Below, piece by piece: positions 16,401 to 26,216 of a stretch of 64,000 nt of DNA; position 1 is the first letter of the stretch, and every line of letters starts with the position of its first letter. Made by a program: the position numbers and the translations under genes. Below the pieces are notes generated by a model. It was given only the letters and a program-made list of their open reading frames with translations. It did not search any database and had not been told where the DNA came from. Source of the stretch: Lachnospiraceae bacterium (GTDB taxonomy: Bacteria > Bacillota > Clostridia > Lachnospirales > Lachnospiraceae); contig JAFYGB010000076.1 of assembly GCA_017543445.1 (NCBI GenBank), positions 1 to 64,000 of the forward strand. Direction: 5' to 3'.

Positions 16401-19097
16401 ATGTTCAGAAAAAGAACCCATGAGATCGATACAGCATTTAAGCCGATCGTACGTGAGCGCCAGATTTCGGCGGCGGGTATGATCGCTTATTTGGCTGTCG
16501 TTTTTTCGGCTCTTTGTCTGATGCAATATGTAGTTATCTATATATTTAATAAGCTCTACGAACTCGATGGGGATATCGGGACCGTATTCTTTCCCATTGC
16601 ATTGATCTCGGTGCTGATCATCCTGGTCTGGAGCATCCGTTTCGTACATTTTCCGGTGGTCCTGGTGCTGGCTGCCATCTATATAATCTGGCTGTATTCG
16701 CAGATAACGGCGGCCGAGCCTACTCCGAACAGCCTGCAGTCTTTGCTGAATGAACTGATACGAGGTTACTCCGATTATTATGGCTTCACATGGAGCGGCT
16801 TCCGTTCTTCTGAGGTTAAGATCTTTTACACCGATGAGGCGTTCCGGAACGGCCGTCTGCTCACATTGGCTCTGCTGTACCTGCCGCTTACGTTCTGGCT
16901 CGGTTATAATTTGATCCGCAAGTTCCGGATCTCATCGGTCGCAGTTGTGCTCGTTCTTCCGTGCTTTCTCGTGCTGATGAATGGTTACACTCCGGATCGA
17001 TTTGCGTTTTTGCTCATCATCTTGCTGTTTGCTGTTGTCGGCGTGGTCGGCGTCCAGATGAAGATCGAAGAGAAACAGCAGGCCGTAAGAAGTAAAGGTT
17101 CCGATAATGGGAATGGTTTCTTCTGTCTGCGTCCTCCGAAGGCAGTTCTGCCTCTTTATGGCGTAGCGTTGGCGGCGGTGGTCGCGGCCATGGCATTTCC
17201 CATTTTGTTTGAAGAGAAGATGACCGAGCTCGTTAAACCGGCGCAGGAATTCATGTATTCCGGAGGTCCCGAGAGGTTATTGAAGGAGCTTCGAGGCCGC
17301 ATATTCGGAACAGCATCCGGAGGTATCAGCGGCGGAGATCTGGCTTCGACCGGTTCGATCAAACCGGATAAAGACCACGTTCTTCTGAAGACCTGGAGAG
17401 CATCCGGACTCAACAGTCGATATACATATCTTAAGTGTTTTGTCGGAGAAGTGTATACGGGAAAACGGTGGACCGATCTTCCGGATATCATTCGTAACCA
17501 GTATCGTGAAGAGATGAACGGTTCAGGCTTCGATCGAAGAGGCTATCAGTTAATGGAATCCATAAGGCCGATCCTAGAGACGCTGGCCTACGATAACGAA
17601 GGAAATGCGAAATTAAGGAACCATCTGAACATGACTCCGTATAAGATCTACATCACAAATGTGGATTATGCGGACGGCTATAAGATCGTACCTTATCTGG
17701 CGGATCTCGGTGCCGGATCGCAAACTGCTCTGCAGCCGTATTCCGAGGAAGAAATGCCCCTCGGAAGCACTGTGGATTTTGATATGATGTACAGCAACTT
17801 GCCGTTTCTGGTACGTTTATATGATGCGTACATGCATGATAACGGTTATATGGGAGCTTACACTGCGTCGCCGAAAGACCTGGCCGACTATTTCTATAAC
17901 GAGTTGTATTCGCGTACACCTTTTGAAGAATATTCTCAAGCGAGCGGTCGTATGATCCCGGAGATCCTCTTCCGATATTACGGCGCAGATGGCCAGACCG
18001 GAGCGGATGCAGCATACGAACATATTCTCCAGGAATACCTGAATGTTCCTGAAAGCGTGGTAAAACTCCGTGAATACATGAAGGATGTTCGTGTGGACGG
18101 AGTCGAGGATGCAGTCATCTATGTGCGCGATACACTGGCAGAAATGGCCGAGTATTCGCTGAACCCCGGAAAGATCTCGGGAAGCACCGATTTCGTGGAT
18201 GCATTCCTGTTCGATAAGAAGGCAGGATATTGTATGCATTTTGCGTCCGCGGGTACGTTGATGTTCCGTTTGCTCGGTATTCCTGCCCGTTATGTAGAAG
18301 GCTTTTATATCAGCCCTTCAGCGACGGAGGAACAGAATCTCACCGAGGAAAATGCACATGCATGGGTCGAGATCTATCTTCGAAATCTCGGATGGATCCC
18401 GATCGAAGTTACACCCGGCTTTGGTTCCAGTGACGAATGGAAGAAGGAAGACCGACCGATCGTAACGCCTTCGACACCGGCGCACACAGAGACAGAGCGT
18501 ACGACCGAGAGCAGTTCGGAGGGTACCGGGGCATCTACGGCAACAAAGACGCAGCCGACCGCTTCCAAGACGCCGAGTGAAACGAAAGAAACCATAGTAC
18601 CCGGCGGATCCATGGGATTTGGAACCTTGCCTTCGGTCGAGAAGGAAGAAGGGGCCTCGATCTGGCCTGTGATCTTTAAGATCCTTAAGGTGGTCGCGAT
18701 CCTGTTGGGCATCCTGTTGGCTCTGTATTTGCTGATCTTCTTCCGCAGGAGTTTCATCCTGACCCGCAGAAACCGCGGCTTCGTCCAGAGAGACCTTCGA
18801 AAGAGTGTAGCAGCAATGTATGCGGACATGAAGAGGCTGGCAGCCATCGAACACAGGAAGTTTACATATGAAACGGATGCTACGGAAGTCGTTTCCTGGT
18901 TCGACGAACTGGCGGATCATGAAGAACTGTTTACCGAAGCGATCGAGAAGATCAATCAAAACTTCTTCGGTAACCGGCCGATCGAGCCGAAGGATCGGAA
19001 GACGATCGCAAAGGCACGAAATAAACTGGCGGCGGCCGTTGCGAAACGGCAGACCGGCCGTAAGAAACTGCGTTACCATTTGTGGTACGGTTATTAA
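16401..19097 (+). CDS. membrane transglutaminase-like cysteine protease (TgpA type)
   Basis: 898 residues. Several membrane helices fill the first 270 residues (for example [20 protein letters not shown] and [20 protein letters not shown]). A large extracytoplasmic region contains the transglutaminase-like core: Cys611 in GYCMHFAS, His653 in [10 protein letters not shown], and Glu669 in [11 protein letters not shown] at the usual Asp position. A Thr/Ser-rich linker is followed by one more helix (about 755-775) and a cytoplasmic C-terminal tail. With MoxR and DUF58 it forms a trio of unproven function, plausibly cell-surface protein processing or cross-linking. The 3' end lies just upstream of queA. 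Confidence 0.9.
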   Translation: MFRKRTHEIDTAFKPIVRERQISAAGMIAYLAVVFSALCLMQYVVIYIFNKLYELDGDIGTVFFPIALISVLIILVWSIRFVHFPVVLVLAAIYIIWLYSQITAAEPTPNSLQSLLNELIRGYSDYYGFTWSGFRSSEVKIFYTDEAFRNGRLLTLALLYLPLTFWLGYNLIRKFRISSVAVVLVLPCFLVLMNGYTPDRFAFLLIILLFAVVGVVGVQMKIEEKQQAVRSKGSDNGNGFFCLRPPKAVLPLYGVALAAVVAAMAFPILFEEKMTELVKPAQEFMYSGGPERLLKELRGRIFGTASGGISGGDLASTGSIKPDKDHVLLKTWRASGLNSRYTYLKCFVGEVYTGKRWTDLPDIIRNQYREEMNGSGFDRRGYQLMESIRPILETLAYDNEGNAKLRNHLNMTPYKIYITNVDYADGYKIVPYLADLGAGSQTALQPYSEEEMPLGSTVDFDMMYSNLPFLVRLYDAYMHDNGYMGAYTASPKDLADYFYNELYSRTPFEEYSQASGRMIPEILFRYYGADGQTGADAAYEHILQEYLNVPESVVKLREYMKDVRVDGVEDAVIYVRDTLAEMAEYSLNPGKISGSTDFVDAFLFDKKAGYCMHFASAGTLMFRLLGIPARYVEGFYISPSATEEQNLTEENAHAWVEIYLRNLGWIPIEVTPGFGSSDEWKKEDRPIVTPSTPAHTETERTTESSSEGTGASTATKTQPTASKTPSETKETIVPGGSMGFGTLPSVEKEEGASIWPVIFKILKVVAILLGILLALYLLIFFRRSFILTRRNRGFVQRDLRKSVAAMYADMKRLAAIEHRKFTYETDATEVVSWFDELADHEELFTEAIEKINQNFFGNRPIEPKDRKTIAKARNKLAAAVAKRQTGRKKLRYHLWYGY

Positions 19098-19123
19098 GCC
19101 GTGAGGCTTTGGAGGAAAATAAA

Positions 19124-20206
19124 GTGCTGGTAAAAGATTTTGATTATGAATTGCCCCCGGAGTTGATCGCACAGGATCCGATCGAAAACCGTTCGGAATC
19201 GCGGCTCATGCTTCTGGATAAGAAGACGGGGCGCATCGGGCACAAACATTTTTACGATATCATTGACTATCTGGATCCGGGCGACTGCCTGGTCCTGAAT
19301 AACACGAAGGTCATCCCGGCCCGCCTGATCGGCAGCCGAGAGGGAACCGGCGGTAAGGTCGAGGTGCTCCTCTTAAAGCGTCTGGAGAATGACTGCTGGG
19401 AGTGTCTGGTCAAACCTGGAAAGAAAGCACGTCCGGGTGCCGTGATCGAGTTCGGCGAAGGACTTCTGAAGGCTGAAGTCGTCGAGATGATGGAAGAGGG
19501 AAACCGTAAGATCCGCTTTCTCTATGAGGGGATCTTCGAAGAGATCCTGGATAAACTCGGCCAGATGCCCCTTCCGCCGTATATCACACATGAACTAAAG
19601 GATAAGGACCGCTACCAGACGGTGTACGCGAAGTATGATGGTTCCGCGGCAGCACCGACGGCCGGTCTGCATTTTACAAAAGAATTACTTCAGAGGATCG
19701 AGGAGAAGGGGATTTCCATCGCTTACGTGACGCTTCATGTTGGCCTGGGAACGTTCCGCCCGGTTAAGGTCTCCGAGATCACCGATCATCATATGCACTC
19801 GGAGTTTTTCATGCTGGATGAGGACGCGGCAGAGAAGATCAATCGTGCAAAAGAGACCGGACACCGCGTCATCTGTGTCGGAACGACCAGCTGCCGCACC
19901 ATCGAGTCGGCGGCTTCGATGCTCGGTTCATCGACATTACGTCCCATCAGCGGATGGACGGATATCTTCATTTACCCGGGCTATACCTTCCGCGTGCTCG
20001 ATGGACTGATCACGAACTTTCATTTGCCGCAGTCGACCTTGCTCATGCTGGTATCCGCTCTGGCAACGCGTGAGCACGTTCTCGCAGCGTACGAAGAAGC
20101 GATCCGGGAGCGTTACCGTTTCTTCAGTTTCGGCGACGCGATGTTCATAGCAGACGGGCTTATTTCCGACGGAGGTGATGCGCATGGAACTGACACGTAT
20201 CAATAA
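19124..20206 (+). CDS. queA: S-adenosylmethionine:tRNA ribosyltransferase-isomerase
   Basis: 360 residues. It transfers and isomerises the ribosyl part of AdoMet onto 7-aminomethyl-deazaguanine in tRNA, giving epoxyqueuosine. Family landmarks are [17 protein letters not shown], the KVIPARL stretch, [24 protein letters not shown] and [16 protein letters not shown]. The GTG at 19124 is chosen because GGAGG lies 8 nt upstream and the resulting N-terminus matches relatives; an upstream ATG at 19082 would overlap the transglutaminase gene. Its end overlaps the next gene by 23 bp. The next enzyme of the pathway, QueH, is encoded at 26217. Confidence 0.95.
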   Translation: MLVKDFDYELPPELIAQDPIENRSESRLMLLDKKTGRIGHKHFYDIIDYLDPGDCLVLNNTKVIPARLIGSREGTGGKVEVLLLKRLENDCWECLVKPGKKARPGAVIEFGEGLLKAEVVEMMEEGNRKIRFLYEGIFEEILDKLGQMPLPPYITHELKDKDRYQTVYAKYDGSAAAPTAGLHFTKELLQRIEEKGISIAYVTLHVGLGTFRPVKVSEITDHHMHSEFFMLDEDAAEKINRAKETGHRVICVGTTSCRTIESAASMLGSSTLRPISGWTDIFIYPGYTFRVLDGLITNFHLPQSTLLMLVSALATREHVLAAYEEAIRERYRFFSFGDAMFIADGLISDGGDAHGTDTYQ

Positions 20207-20933
20207 ATACTTAAGCGCCGTCGGCGTGTGCTCCCGTCGTGAGGCAGACCGCCTGATCGAAGAGGGTAAGGTCGTCGTCAACGGGCAGCAGGCCACGACC
20301 GGCATGCAGGTGTCGGACCGCGATACCATCGTCGTCAACGGGAAGACGCTGACGAAGAAAAAGAGCAATGTGAAACCGATCCTGCTCATGTTCTATAAGC
20401 CGCGCGGCATCGTCTGTACAGCCGAAAAACGTGAGAAGGACAATGTCATCGATTATATCAAATATCCGCAGCGCATTTACCCGATCGGGCGTCTTGATAA
20501 GACCAGCGAAGGACTGCTTCTGCTGACGAACCAGGGCGACCTGGCGAACGAGATCATGCGTGCGGCCAATGAACACGAAAAGGAATACGTCGTGACCATC
20601 GACGCGCCAGTGACCGAAGATTTCTTAAAGAAGATGCAGGCCGGTGTGGACTTAGGCGATGTGGTCACGCGCCCGTGCACCGCATTCCAAAGTGGCGAAT
20701 GCACGTTTCACATGATCCTGACGCAGGGCATCAACCGCCAGATCCGCCGTATGTGCGAGAGCGAAGGCTACCATGTGCGCCGCCTGAAACGCATCCGCAT
20801 CATGAATTTGGAGATTGGAAAGATGCGCGTCGGCGAAGTCCGGGAGGTTCCGGACACGGCAGCAAGACAATTATACGCTATGATCAAAGGGGAAAAGGGG
20901 CCGCATCGCGAGAGAACACGCACACGGAACTGA
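20184..20933 (+). CDS. RluF-type 23S rRNA pseudouridine synthase (RsuA family)
   Basis: 249 residues. An N-terminal S4 RNA-binding domain ([25 protein letters not shown]) precedes the catalytic domain with the essential Asp in [15 protein letters not shown]. The [20 protein letters not shown] segment is closest to RluF (23S U2604 in E. coli) among RsuA-family enzymes, from memory. ATG 20184 lies 8 nt after GGAGG; ATG 20178 and GTG 20175 are too close to that site. It overlaps queA, so translation is likely coupled. Confidence 0.88.
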   Translation: MELTRINKYLSAVGVCSRREADRLIEEGKVVVNGQQATTGMQVSDRDTIVVNGKTLTKKKSNVKPILLMFYKPRGIVCTAEKREKDNVIDYIKYPQRIYPIGRLDKTSEGLLLLTNQGDLANEIMRAANEHEKEYVVTIDAPVTEDFLKKMQAGVDLGDVVTRPCTAFQSGECTFHMILTQGINRQIRRMCESEGYHVRRLKRIRIMNLEIGKMRVGEVREVPDTAARQLYAMIKGEKGPHRERTRTRN

Positions 20934-20970
20934 CCCCACGGCTTGGTTTTCGAACAGAGGGGAGGAGCCT

Positions 20971-22956
20971 ATGGACGATATCAAACGAATGGATGAACTC
21001 ATCCGAATCCTGAATGAAGCATCTTACGCGTACTACCAGACCGGTACGGAGATCATGCCGAACCACGAGTACGACGCGATGTACGACGAACTGCTCGAAT
21101 TGGAGCAGAAGACCGGTATGGTCCGTGCCGACAGTCCGACGGTGAAGGTTGGCTACGAAGTGATGAGCGAGCTTCCGAAGGAGCGCCATCCTTCGCGTAT
21201 GCTTTCCCTCGATAAAACGAAGGATGTGGATGCATTGGCCGGGTTTTTATCCGGACATGAGGGTGTCCTGTCCTGGAAGATGGATGGTCTCACGGTCGTT
21301 CTTACCTACGAGAACCATGAACTGTTAAAGGCCGTGACCCGCGGCAATGGCGAGGTCGGAGAAGTGATCACGCCGAATGCGAAAACCTTCCTCAATCTTC
21401 CGAAAAAGATTCCGTTTTCGGGGCGTCTCGTCTTGCGCGGAGAGGCGGTTATACGCTATGATGATTTTGACGTGGTCAATGCATCCCTCCCCGAAGGCGA
21501 GGAGAAATACAAGAACCCGCGAAACTTATGTTCCGGTTCGGTGCGGCAGCTCAACAGTGCGGTCACAGCCGCACGTCGTGTGCGCTTCTATGCGTTCGCA
21601 CTGATCTCGGCAAATGAGCCCGACGGAAGCGAAGTCTCGTTCGACCTCGTGACGGATCAGTTTGACTGGCTTGCGAAACAGGGCTTTGACGTTGTGGAGC
21701 ATTTTCAGGTGACATCCGACACGGTGCCGACGCAGGTACAGTACTTCGCGAAAGCGATAAAGGAAAACCCGGTGCCATCCGATGGATTGGTGCTCGTTCT
21801 AAATGACATCGCCTATGGCCGTTCCCTCGGAACGACGGCGAAATTTCCCAGAAACGCCATCGCGTTTAAGTGGGCGGATGAGACGGCGGAGACGACGCTT
21901 CGCGAGATCTTCTGGAGTCCGTCCCGCACCGGCCGTATCAATCCGGTCGCCGTGTTTGATCCGGTAGAGTTGGAAGGTACGACCGTTACCCGCGCGAGCG
22001 TGCATAACGTTTCGATCGTGGAGCAGTTGAAACTCGGTATCGGCGATACGATCCGGGTATATAAAGCGAACATGATCATTCCCCAGATCGCGGAGAACCT
22101 GACGCAGAGCGGGAACAGTCCAATCCCGGATACCTGTCCGATCTGTGGTGCGAAAACGCAGATTCGCGAGGAAAACCTGGCGCGCGAACTGTATTGCCCG
22201 TCGGCAGAATGCCCGATCAAGCATCTGAAGGCATTCGCTTTATTCGTCAGTCGCGACGCGCTGAATGTCGACGGTCTGTCGGAGGCAACGCTGGAGAAAC
22301 TGATCGGCTGCGGCGCATTACATACGCCGGATGATCTGTTTCACATGAAAGATACTCAAAGAGAGCGTGTGATCGCGCTGGAGGGCATCGGCGAGAAATC
22401 GTTCGATAACCTGACCGCGGCGATCGAGGCGGCGCGTGAAACGACGCCGGCTGCGCTTTTATATGGATTGGGCATCGCCGGCATCGGCCCGGCAAATGCA
22501 AAGGTTTTGTGCCGCGCATTCGGGCAGGATCTTTTGGCGATCGCGGATGCGAACGAAGAGGACCTGGCTGCCGTTTCCGGTATCGGTCCGGTATTGGCCG
22601 CTTCCGTACATGCCTACATGAGCGATGAACAAAACCGCGAATTGCTTAAGCGTTTGCTGGCGGAGGTACATTTCCCGCAGGAAGAGGCACCGGCCGCGCA
22701 GACCGCAGTCAGCGGAAAGACTTTTGTCATCACCGGTTCGCTCAATACATTCGAAAACCGTAAACAATTGGTCGATTACATCGAGTCTCTCGGTGGTAAA
22801 GTGTCGGGCAGCGTTTCCGCGAATACCGACTATCTGATCAATAACGATACAACATCCTCTTCTTCGAAGAATAAGAAGGCGGCCCAGCTGGGCATTCCTG
22901 TGATCAGTGAAGAAGAGTTTCGCGCGCTCGCTTCAAACGACGCGGATCCCGCATAA
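20971..22956 (+). CDS. ligA: NAD-dependent DNA ligase
   Basis: 661 residues, the normal LigA size. Order: Ia and adenylation domain with the nucleophile Lys103 in WKMDGLTVV (KxDG), OB fold, zinc finger with four Cys (CPICGAK and YCPSAECP), helix-hairpin-helix region (GIGEKSFDNL, GLGIAGIGPANAK, VSGIGPVLAASV), and a C-terminal BRCT (GKTFVITGSLNTFENRKQLVDYI). It seals nicks in replication and repair. The KMDGL variant is less common than KIDGL but keeps the Lys and Asp. GGGAGGA precedes the ATG. metA follows 21 bp later. Confidence 0.95.
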   Translation: MDDIKRMDELIRILNEASYAYYQTGTEIMPNHEYDAMYDELLELEQKTGMVRADSPTVKVGYEVMSELPKERHPSRMLSLDKTKDVDALAGFLSGHEGVLSWKMDGLTVVLTYENHELLKAVTRGNGEVGEVITPNAKTFLNLPKKIPFSGRLVLRGEAVIRYDDFDVVNASLPEGEEKYKNPRNLCSGSVRQLNSAVTAARRVRFYAFALISANEPDGSEVSFDLVTDQFDWLAKQGFDVVEHFQVTSDTVPTQVQYFAKAIKENPVPSDGLVLVLNDIAYGRSLGTTAKFPRNAIAFKWADETAETTLREIFWSPSRTGRINPVAVFDPVELEGTTVTRASVHNVSIVEQLKLGIGDTIRVYKANMIIPQIAENLTQSGNSPIPDTCPICGAKTQIREENLARELYCPSAECPIKHLKAFALFVSRDALNVDGLSEATLEKLIGCGALHTPDDLFHMKDTQRERVIALEGIGEKSFDNLTAAIEAARETTPAALLYGLGIAGIGPANAKVLCRAFGQDLLAIADANEEDLAAVSGIGPVLAASVHAYMSDEQNRELLKRLLAEVHFPQEEAPAAQTAVSGKTFVITGSLNTFENRKQLVDYIESLGGKVSGSVSANTDYLINNDTTSSSSKNKKAAQLGIPVISEEEFRALASNDADPA

Positions 22957-22977
22957 AACGGGAGTTAGGAGGTTCCC

Positions 22978-23907
22978 ATGCCGATCAAAGTGCAAAATGA
23001 CCTTCCGGCCAGAGAAGTCCTGGATTCGGAAAACATTTTTACCATGGATGAAACACGTGCTTCCAGCCAGGACATCCGTCCCCTGGAGATCGCGATCCTG
23101 AACCTGATGCCTCTGAAGGAGGATTATGAGACGCAGCTGCTGCGTGCGCTTTCCAACACGCCGCTGCAGCTGGAACTGACCTTCCTTCGCATGGCGACCC
23201 ATGAATCGAAGAACACGTCCATCCAACATCTGAATAAGTTCTATACGACGTTCGATGAGGTGAGAAACCGCTATTTCGACGGCATGATCATTACCGGAGC
23301 GCCTTTGGAGACCATCGAGTTCGAAGATGTGAACTATTGGCCCGAACTGACCGAGATCATGGACTGGTCGAAGCGCCACGTGACCTCGACGATGCACATC
23401 TGCTGGGGCGCATTGGCCGGATTATATTACCATTTCGGTCTGCACAAGATCCCCGTGGAAGTCGGCAAATATTCCGGCATTTACCTGCACCGCGTTCTGG
23501 ACCGCAGAAGTCCAATCGTGCGCAGTTTCGACGATGTGTTCTATGCACCGCATTCCCGCTATAGTACCGTTTCGACGGAAGAGATCGAGAAGACGGAGAA
23601 CCTGGACCTTCTGGCGGTCAGCGACGAAGCAGGACCGTATCTCTTAAAGAGCCGTGACGGGAAGCAGATCTTCATCCTGGGCCACCCGGAATACGACCGT
23701 CTGTCCCTCGACATGGAGTATAAACGCGACGTGAATAAAGGCCTAGACATCGCGCCGCCGCAGAACTATTATGCGGACGACAACAGCGAGATCACGCCCA
23801 TCCTGACCTGGCGCTGCCATGCGAACACGTTATACAGCAACTGGCTGAATTATTATGTATATCAGGTAACTCCGTATCACCTGGACGAAATGGAGGATAA
23901 GGCATGA
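22978..23907 (+). CDS. metA: homoserine O-acetyltransferase (MetA type)
   Basis: 309 residues, glutamine-amidotransferase-like fold. It activates homoserine for methionine synthesis. The catalytic Cys142 is in HICWGALAG; His236 and Glu238 are in LGHPEYDRLS. Residue 111 is Glu (GAPLETIEF) where E. coli MetA has Gly; in Bacillus MetA this Glu is known to select acetyl-CoA over succinyl-CoA, so the enzyme is predicted to acetylate. There is no room for a riboswitch before it (21-bp gap after ligA). TAGGAGG precedes the ATG, and the stop overlaps the next start as ATGA. Confidence 0.94.
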   Translation: MPIKVQNDLPAREVLDSENIFTMDETRASSQDIRPLEIAILNLMPLKEDYETQLLRALSNTPLQLELTFLRMATHESKNTSIQHLNKFYTTFDEVRNRYFDGMIITGAPLETIEFEDVNYWPELTEIMDWSKRHVTSTMHICWGALAGLYYHFGLHKIPVEVGKYSGIYLHRVLDRRSPIVRSFDDVFYAPHSRYSTVSTEEIEKTENLDLLAVSDEAGPYLLKSRDGKQIFILGHPEYDRLSLDMEYKRDVNKGLDIAPPQNYYADDNSEITPILTWRCHANTLYSNWLNYYVYQVTPYHLDEMEDKA

Positions 23908-24791
23908 AGAAACTGTTACTGCTTTTTAATCCGACGTCTGGAAAGGGCGCTATGAAGTCGCGCCTGGTGGATATCGTCAATATGTATACCGGTGCAGGTT
24001 TCATCTGCACGGTCCTGGCGTCGCAGTACGCCGGGCATATCACGAAGGCGATCGAACATCTGGCGACGGATTATGACCGACTGATCGTGAGCGGCGGCGA
24101 CGGAACGCTGAACGAAGCTGTCACGGCGCTTTTGACCATCCCGGTGGAGAAACGGCCGAAGTTCGGCTACATCCCGTCCGGATCAACGAACGATTATGCG
24201 CGGACCTTACATTTGCCGAAATCGCTCCTGGGAGCGGCGGCGCGTACGAAAGAGGATCGCGAGCTCGTGGTCGATGTTGGCCGTCTGAATGACAAGCCGT
24301 TCGTCTACGTGGCATGCTTCGGAGCATTTACCGAGGTCACCTATTCGACGCCGCAGGAGATGAAGAATACGATCGGTCATTCGGCCTACATCATCGAGGC
24401 GATCAAAAGCCTCCCCGGCATCAAACCGAAGCGGCTGAAAGTTCATCTTTCGGACGGCACGGACCTGTCCGGCGAGTTTTTGTTCGGTATGATCTCCAAT
24501 GCTTCGAGCGTGGCGGGATTTAAGGATCTGGCCGGCAAGCATGTGGACTTAAACGATGGTAAGTTCGAGCTGACGTTGATTCGGAAACCGAAGAGTCCGG
24601 TGGAGTACAACGAGATCGTCTGGGCCATGCTTTCGAAGAGCGAATCGGACAATGTCATCCGGGCGAAGGTGTCTTCTGCGACGCTGATTTCCGACCAGCC
24701 GGTCGACTGGGTCGTAGACGGAGAGTATGCCGGAAGCCTGACGCAGGCGGACATCCGTGTGGAACATCGCGCGATGCATATTTTAGTGTGA
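23904..24791 (+). CDS. diacylglycerol kinase-family lipid kinase (DgkB/YegS-like)
   Basis: 295 residues. N-terminal [11 protein letters not shown] and the nucleotide-binding [11 protein letters not shown] place it in the DAGK catalytic family; the C-terminal beta sandwich ends VVDGEYAG. In Gram-positive bacteria DgkB returns diacylglycerol to phosphatidic acid. Whether the substrate here is diacylglycerol cannot be told from sequence alone. It overlaps metA by 4 bp (ATGA), although no functional link is evident. The rpoD promoter begins just after its stop. Confidence 0.87.
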   Translation: MKKLLLLFNPTSGKGAMKSRLVDIVNMYTGAGFICTVLASQYAGHITKAIEHLATDYDRLIVSGGDGTLNEAVTALLTIPVEKRPKFGYIPSGSTNDYARTLHLPKSLLGAAARTKEDRELVVDVGRLNDKPFVYVACFGAFTEVTYSTPQEMKNTIGHSAYIIEAIKSLPGIKPKRLKVHLSDGTDLSGEFLFGMISNASSVAGFKDLAGKHVDLNDGKFELTLIRKPKSPVEYNEIVWAMLSKSESDNVIRAKVSSATLISDQPVDWVVDGEYAGSLTQADIRVEHRAMHILV

Positions 24792-24808
24792 ACATTGTGT
24801 GGAATACC

Positions 24809-24837
24809 TTGACTTTTGGATTCCTGCTTGCTATAAT
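24809..24837 (+). promoter_or_regulatory. promoter of rpoD
   Basis: TTGACT (24809-24814), a 17-bp spacer and TATAAT (24832-24837), giving a leader of about 80 nt before the ATG at 24922. Confidence 0.85.
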
Positions 24838-24921
24838 AACTTAATCTGTGAAAGTGTTTCCTTTCGCTTTTTTGGCGTCTGTGAAAATGCTTCCGAATAC
24901 AACGAAGAGAGGATTTGTTTA

Positions 24922-26139
24922 ATGGACAGAGAAGCGTTAAACGAACAGCTCAGTCGCCTCGCGGAGATTGGCAAAAAGAAAAAAGGCACATTGGATCTTA
25001 GCGATGTACTGGATTTTTTCAAAGATCAGGATATCTCTGACGAGATGGATTACATCATCAACTATCTGGAGAATAAAAAGATCGAAGTTTTCCAGGGAGA
25101 CATCGGCGATGACCCCGGTTATCCGGAGGATGATTTCAAAGAAGATTTCAAGGACGACTTCAAAGACAATTTCAAAGATGACTTCAAGGATGATTTCGTA
25201 GATGACTTTAAGGACGATTTCGAATTTGCATCCGATGTCGACGGCGATATCGACGTAGAAGACATCAACCTCGACTCCATGGAACTGCTGGAAGGCGTCG
25301 GTACCGAAGACCCTGTCCGCATGTACCTGAAGGAGATCGGTTCGTTCTCCCTGCTTACGAATGAGGAAGAGAAGATCCTCGCGGAGCGGAAGCAGAACGG
25401 TACCGAAGAAGAGAAAGAAGAAGCGAAAAAGCGTTTGATCGAGGCAAACCTTCGCCTGGTAGTCAGCATTGCAAAGCGCTATACCGGACGCGGCATGAGC
25501 TTCCTGGATCTGGTCCAGGAAGGAAACATGGGCTTGATCAAGGGCGTTGAGAAGTTCGACTATTCGAAGGGTTATAAGCTTTCGACCTATGCGACCTGGT
25601 GGATCCGCCAGTCCGTTACGCGTGCTCTGGCCGACCAGGCGAGAACCATCCGCGTGCCGGTACATATGGTCGAGACGATCAATAAAATGTCGAAGATGCA
25701 GCGTAAGCTTACCTTGGAACTGGGTTACGAGCCGAGCGTTTCCGAACTTGCGGAGGCATTGGAGATGAGCGAGGAGAAGGTTTCCGAGATCATGCAGATC
25801 GCCCGTGAACCGGCTTCTCTCGAAACGCCGATCGGTGAGGAGGATGACTCCAACCTGGGTGATTTCGTAGCGGATAACAATGCCGTTACTCCCGAAGGTA
25901 ATGTCGAGACCGTTATGCTCCGCGAGCAGATCGATATGCTGCTTTCCGACCTGAAGGAAAGAGAGCGTCAGGTCATCATCTTGCGTTTCGGTTTGGAGGA
26001 TGGACATCCCCGTACACTGGAGGAGGTCGGTCAGGTGTTTAACGTAACACGTGAGCGTATCCGTCAGATCGAGGCAAAGGCGCTGCGTAAGCTCCGTAAT
26101 CCAGTCCGCAGCAAGCGAATCAAAGATTTCTTACAATAA
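24922..26139 (+). CDS. rpoD: RNA polymerase primary sigma factor
   Basis: 405 residues. Region 1.1 is present (residues 1-60: [31 protein letters not shown]). Residues 70-101 are eight tandem four-residue units of the DDFK type, then a further acidic stretch. Region 1.2 starts at [16 protein letters not shown]. Region 2 carries [21 protein letters not shown], region 3 follows, and region 4.2 ends in [18 protein letters not shown]. Region 1.1 marks it as the housekeeping (group 1) sigma. ATG 24922 has AGAGAGGA upstream; the frame is open further left into the promoter. dnaG, its usual neighbour, is absent. Confidence 0.92.
   Translation: MDREALNEQLSRLAEIGKKKKGTLDLSDVLDFFKDQDISDEMDYIINYLENKKIEVFQGDIGDDPGYPEDDFKEDFKDDFKDNFKDDFKDDFVDDFKDDFEFASDVDGDIDVEDINLDSMELLEGVGTEDPVRMYLKEIGSFSLLTNEEEKILAERKQNGTEEEKEEAKKRLIEANLRLVVSIAKRYTGRGMSFLDLVQEGNMGLIKGVEKFDYSKGYKLSTYATWWIRQSVTRALADQARTIRVPVHMVETINKMSKMQRKLTLELGYEPSVSELAEALEMSEEKVSEIMQIAREPASLETPIGEEDDSNLGDFVADNNAVTPEGNVETVMLREQIDMLLSDLKERERQVIILRFGLEDGHPRTLEEVGQVFNVTRERIRQIEAKALRKLRNPVRSKRIKDFLQ
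25129..25224 (+). repeat. 8 x 12-bp in-frame tandem repeat in rpoD (DDFK units)
   Basis: Eight degenerate copies of GAYGAYTTYAAR encode [32 protein letters not shown] (residues 70-101). Codon third positions vary between copies, so the repeat has aged rather than just expanded. It lies between regions 1.1 and 1.2 of the sigma factor. Confidence 0.95.
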
Positions 26140-26216
26140 ATACACCGAATACAGACCCGATGCGCACCCTTGGCTTTACTTTTGCGTGTCGGGTATTTCG
26201 GGTTTATTAAACCATT

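Noticed and set aside
22957-22977. SAM or T-box element before metA
   Set aside because: Only 21 bp separate ligA and metA, too short for either; control of metA must lie further upstream or be absent.
25129-25224. Direct repeat considered as a CRISPR-like array
   Set aside because: Units are 12 bp, contiguous, without spacers and in the rpoD reading frame; no cas genes in the window.
24937-26007. 356-codon minus-strand frame with Ile/Val/Glu repeats
   Set aside because: Antisense to rpoD; its repeats mirror the DDFK repeat.
26154-26216. preQ1 riboswitch upstream of queH
   Set aside because: There is a hairpin, but no C-rich loop and A-rich tail matching the preQ1-I pattern; with QueH acting after preQ1, such control would also be unusual.
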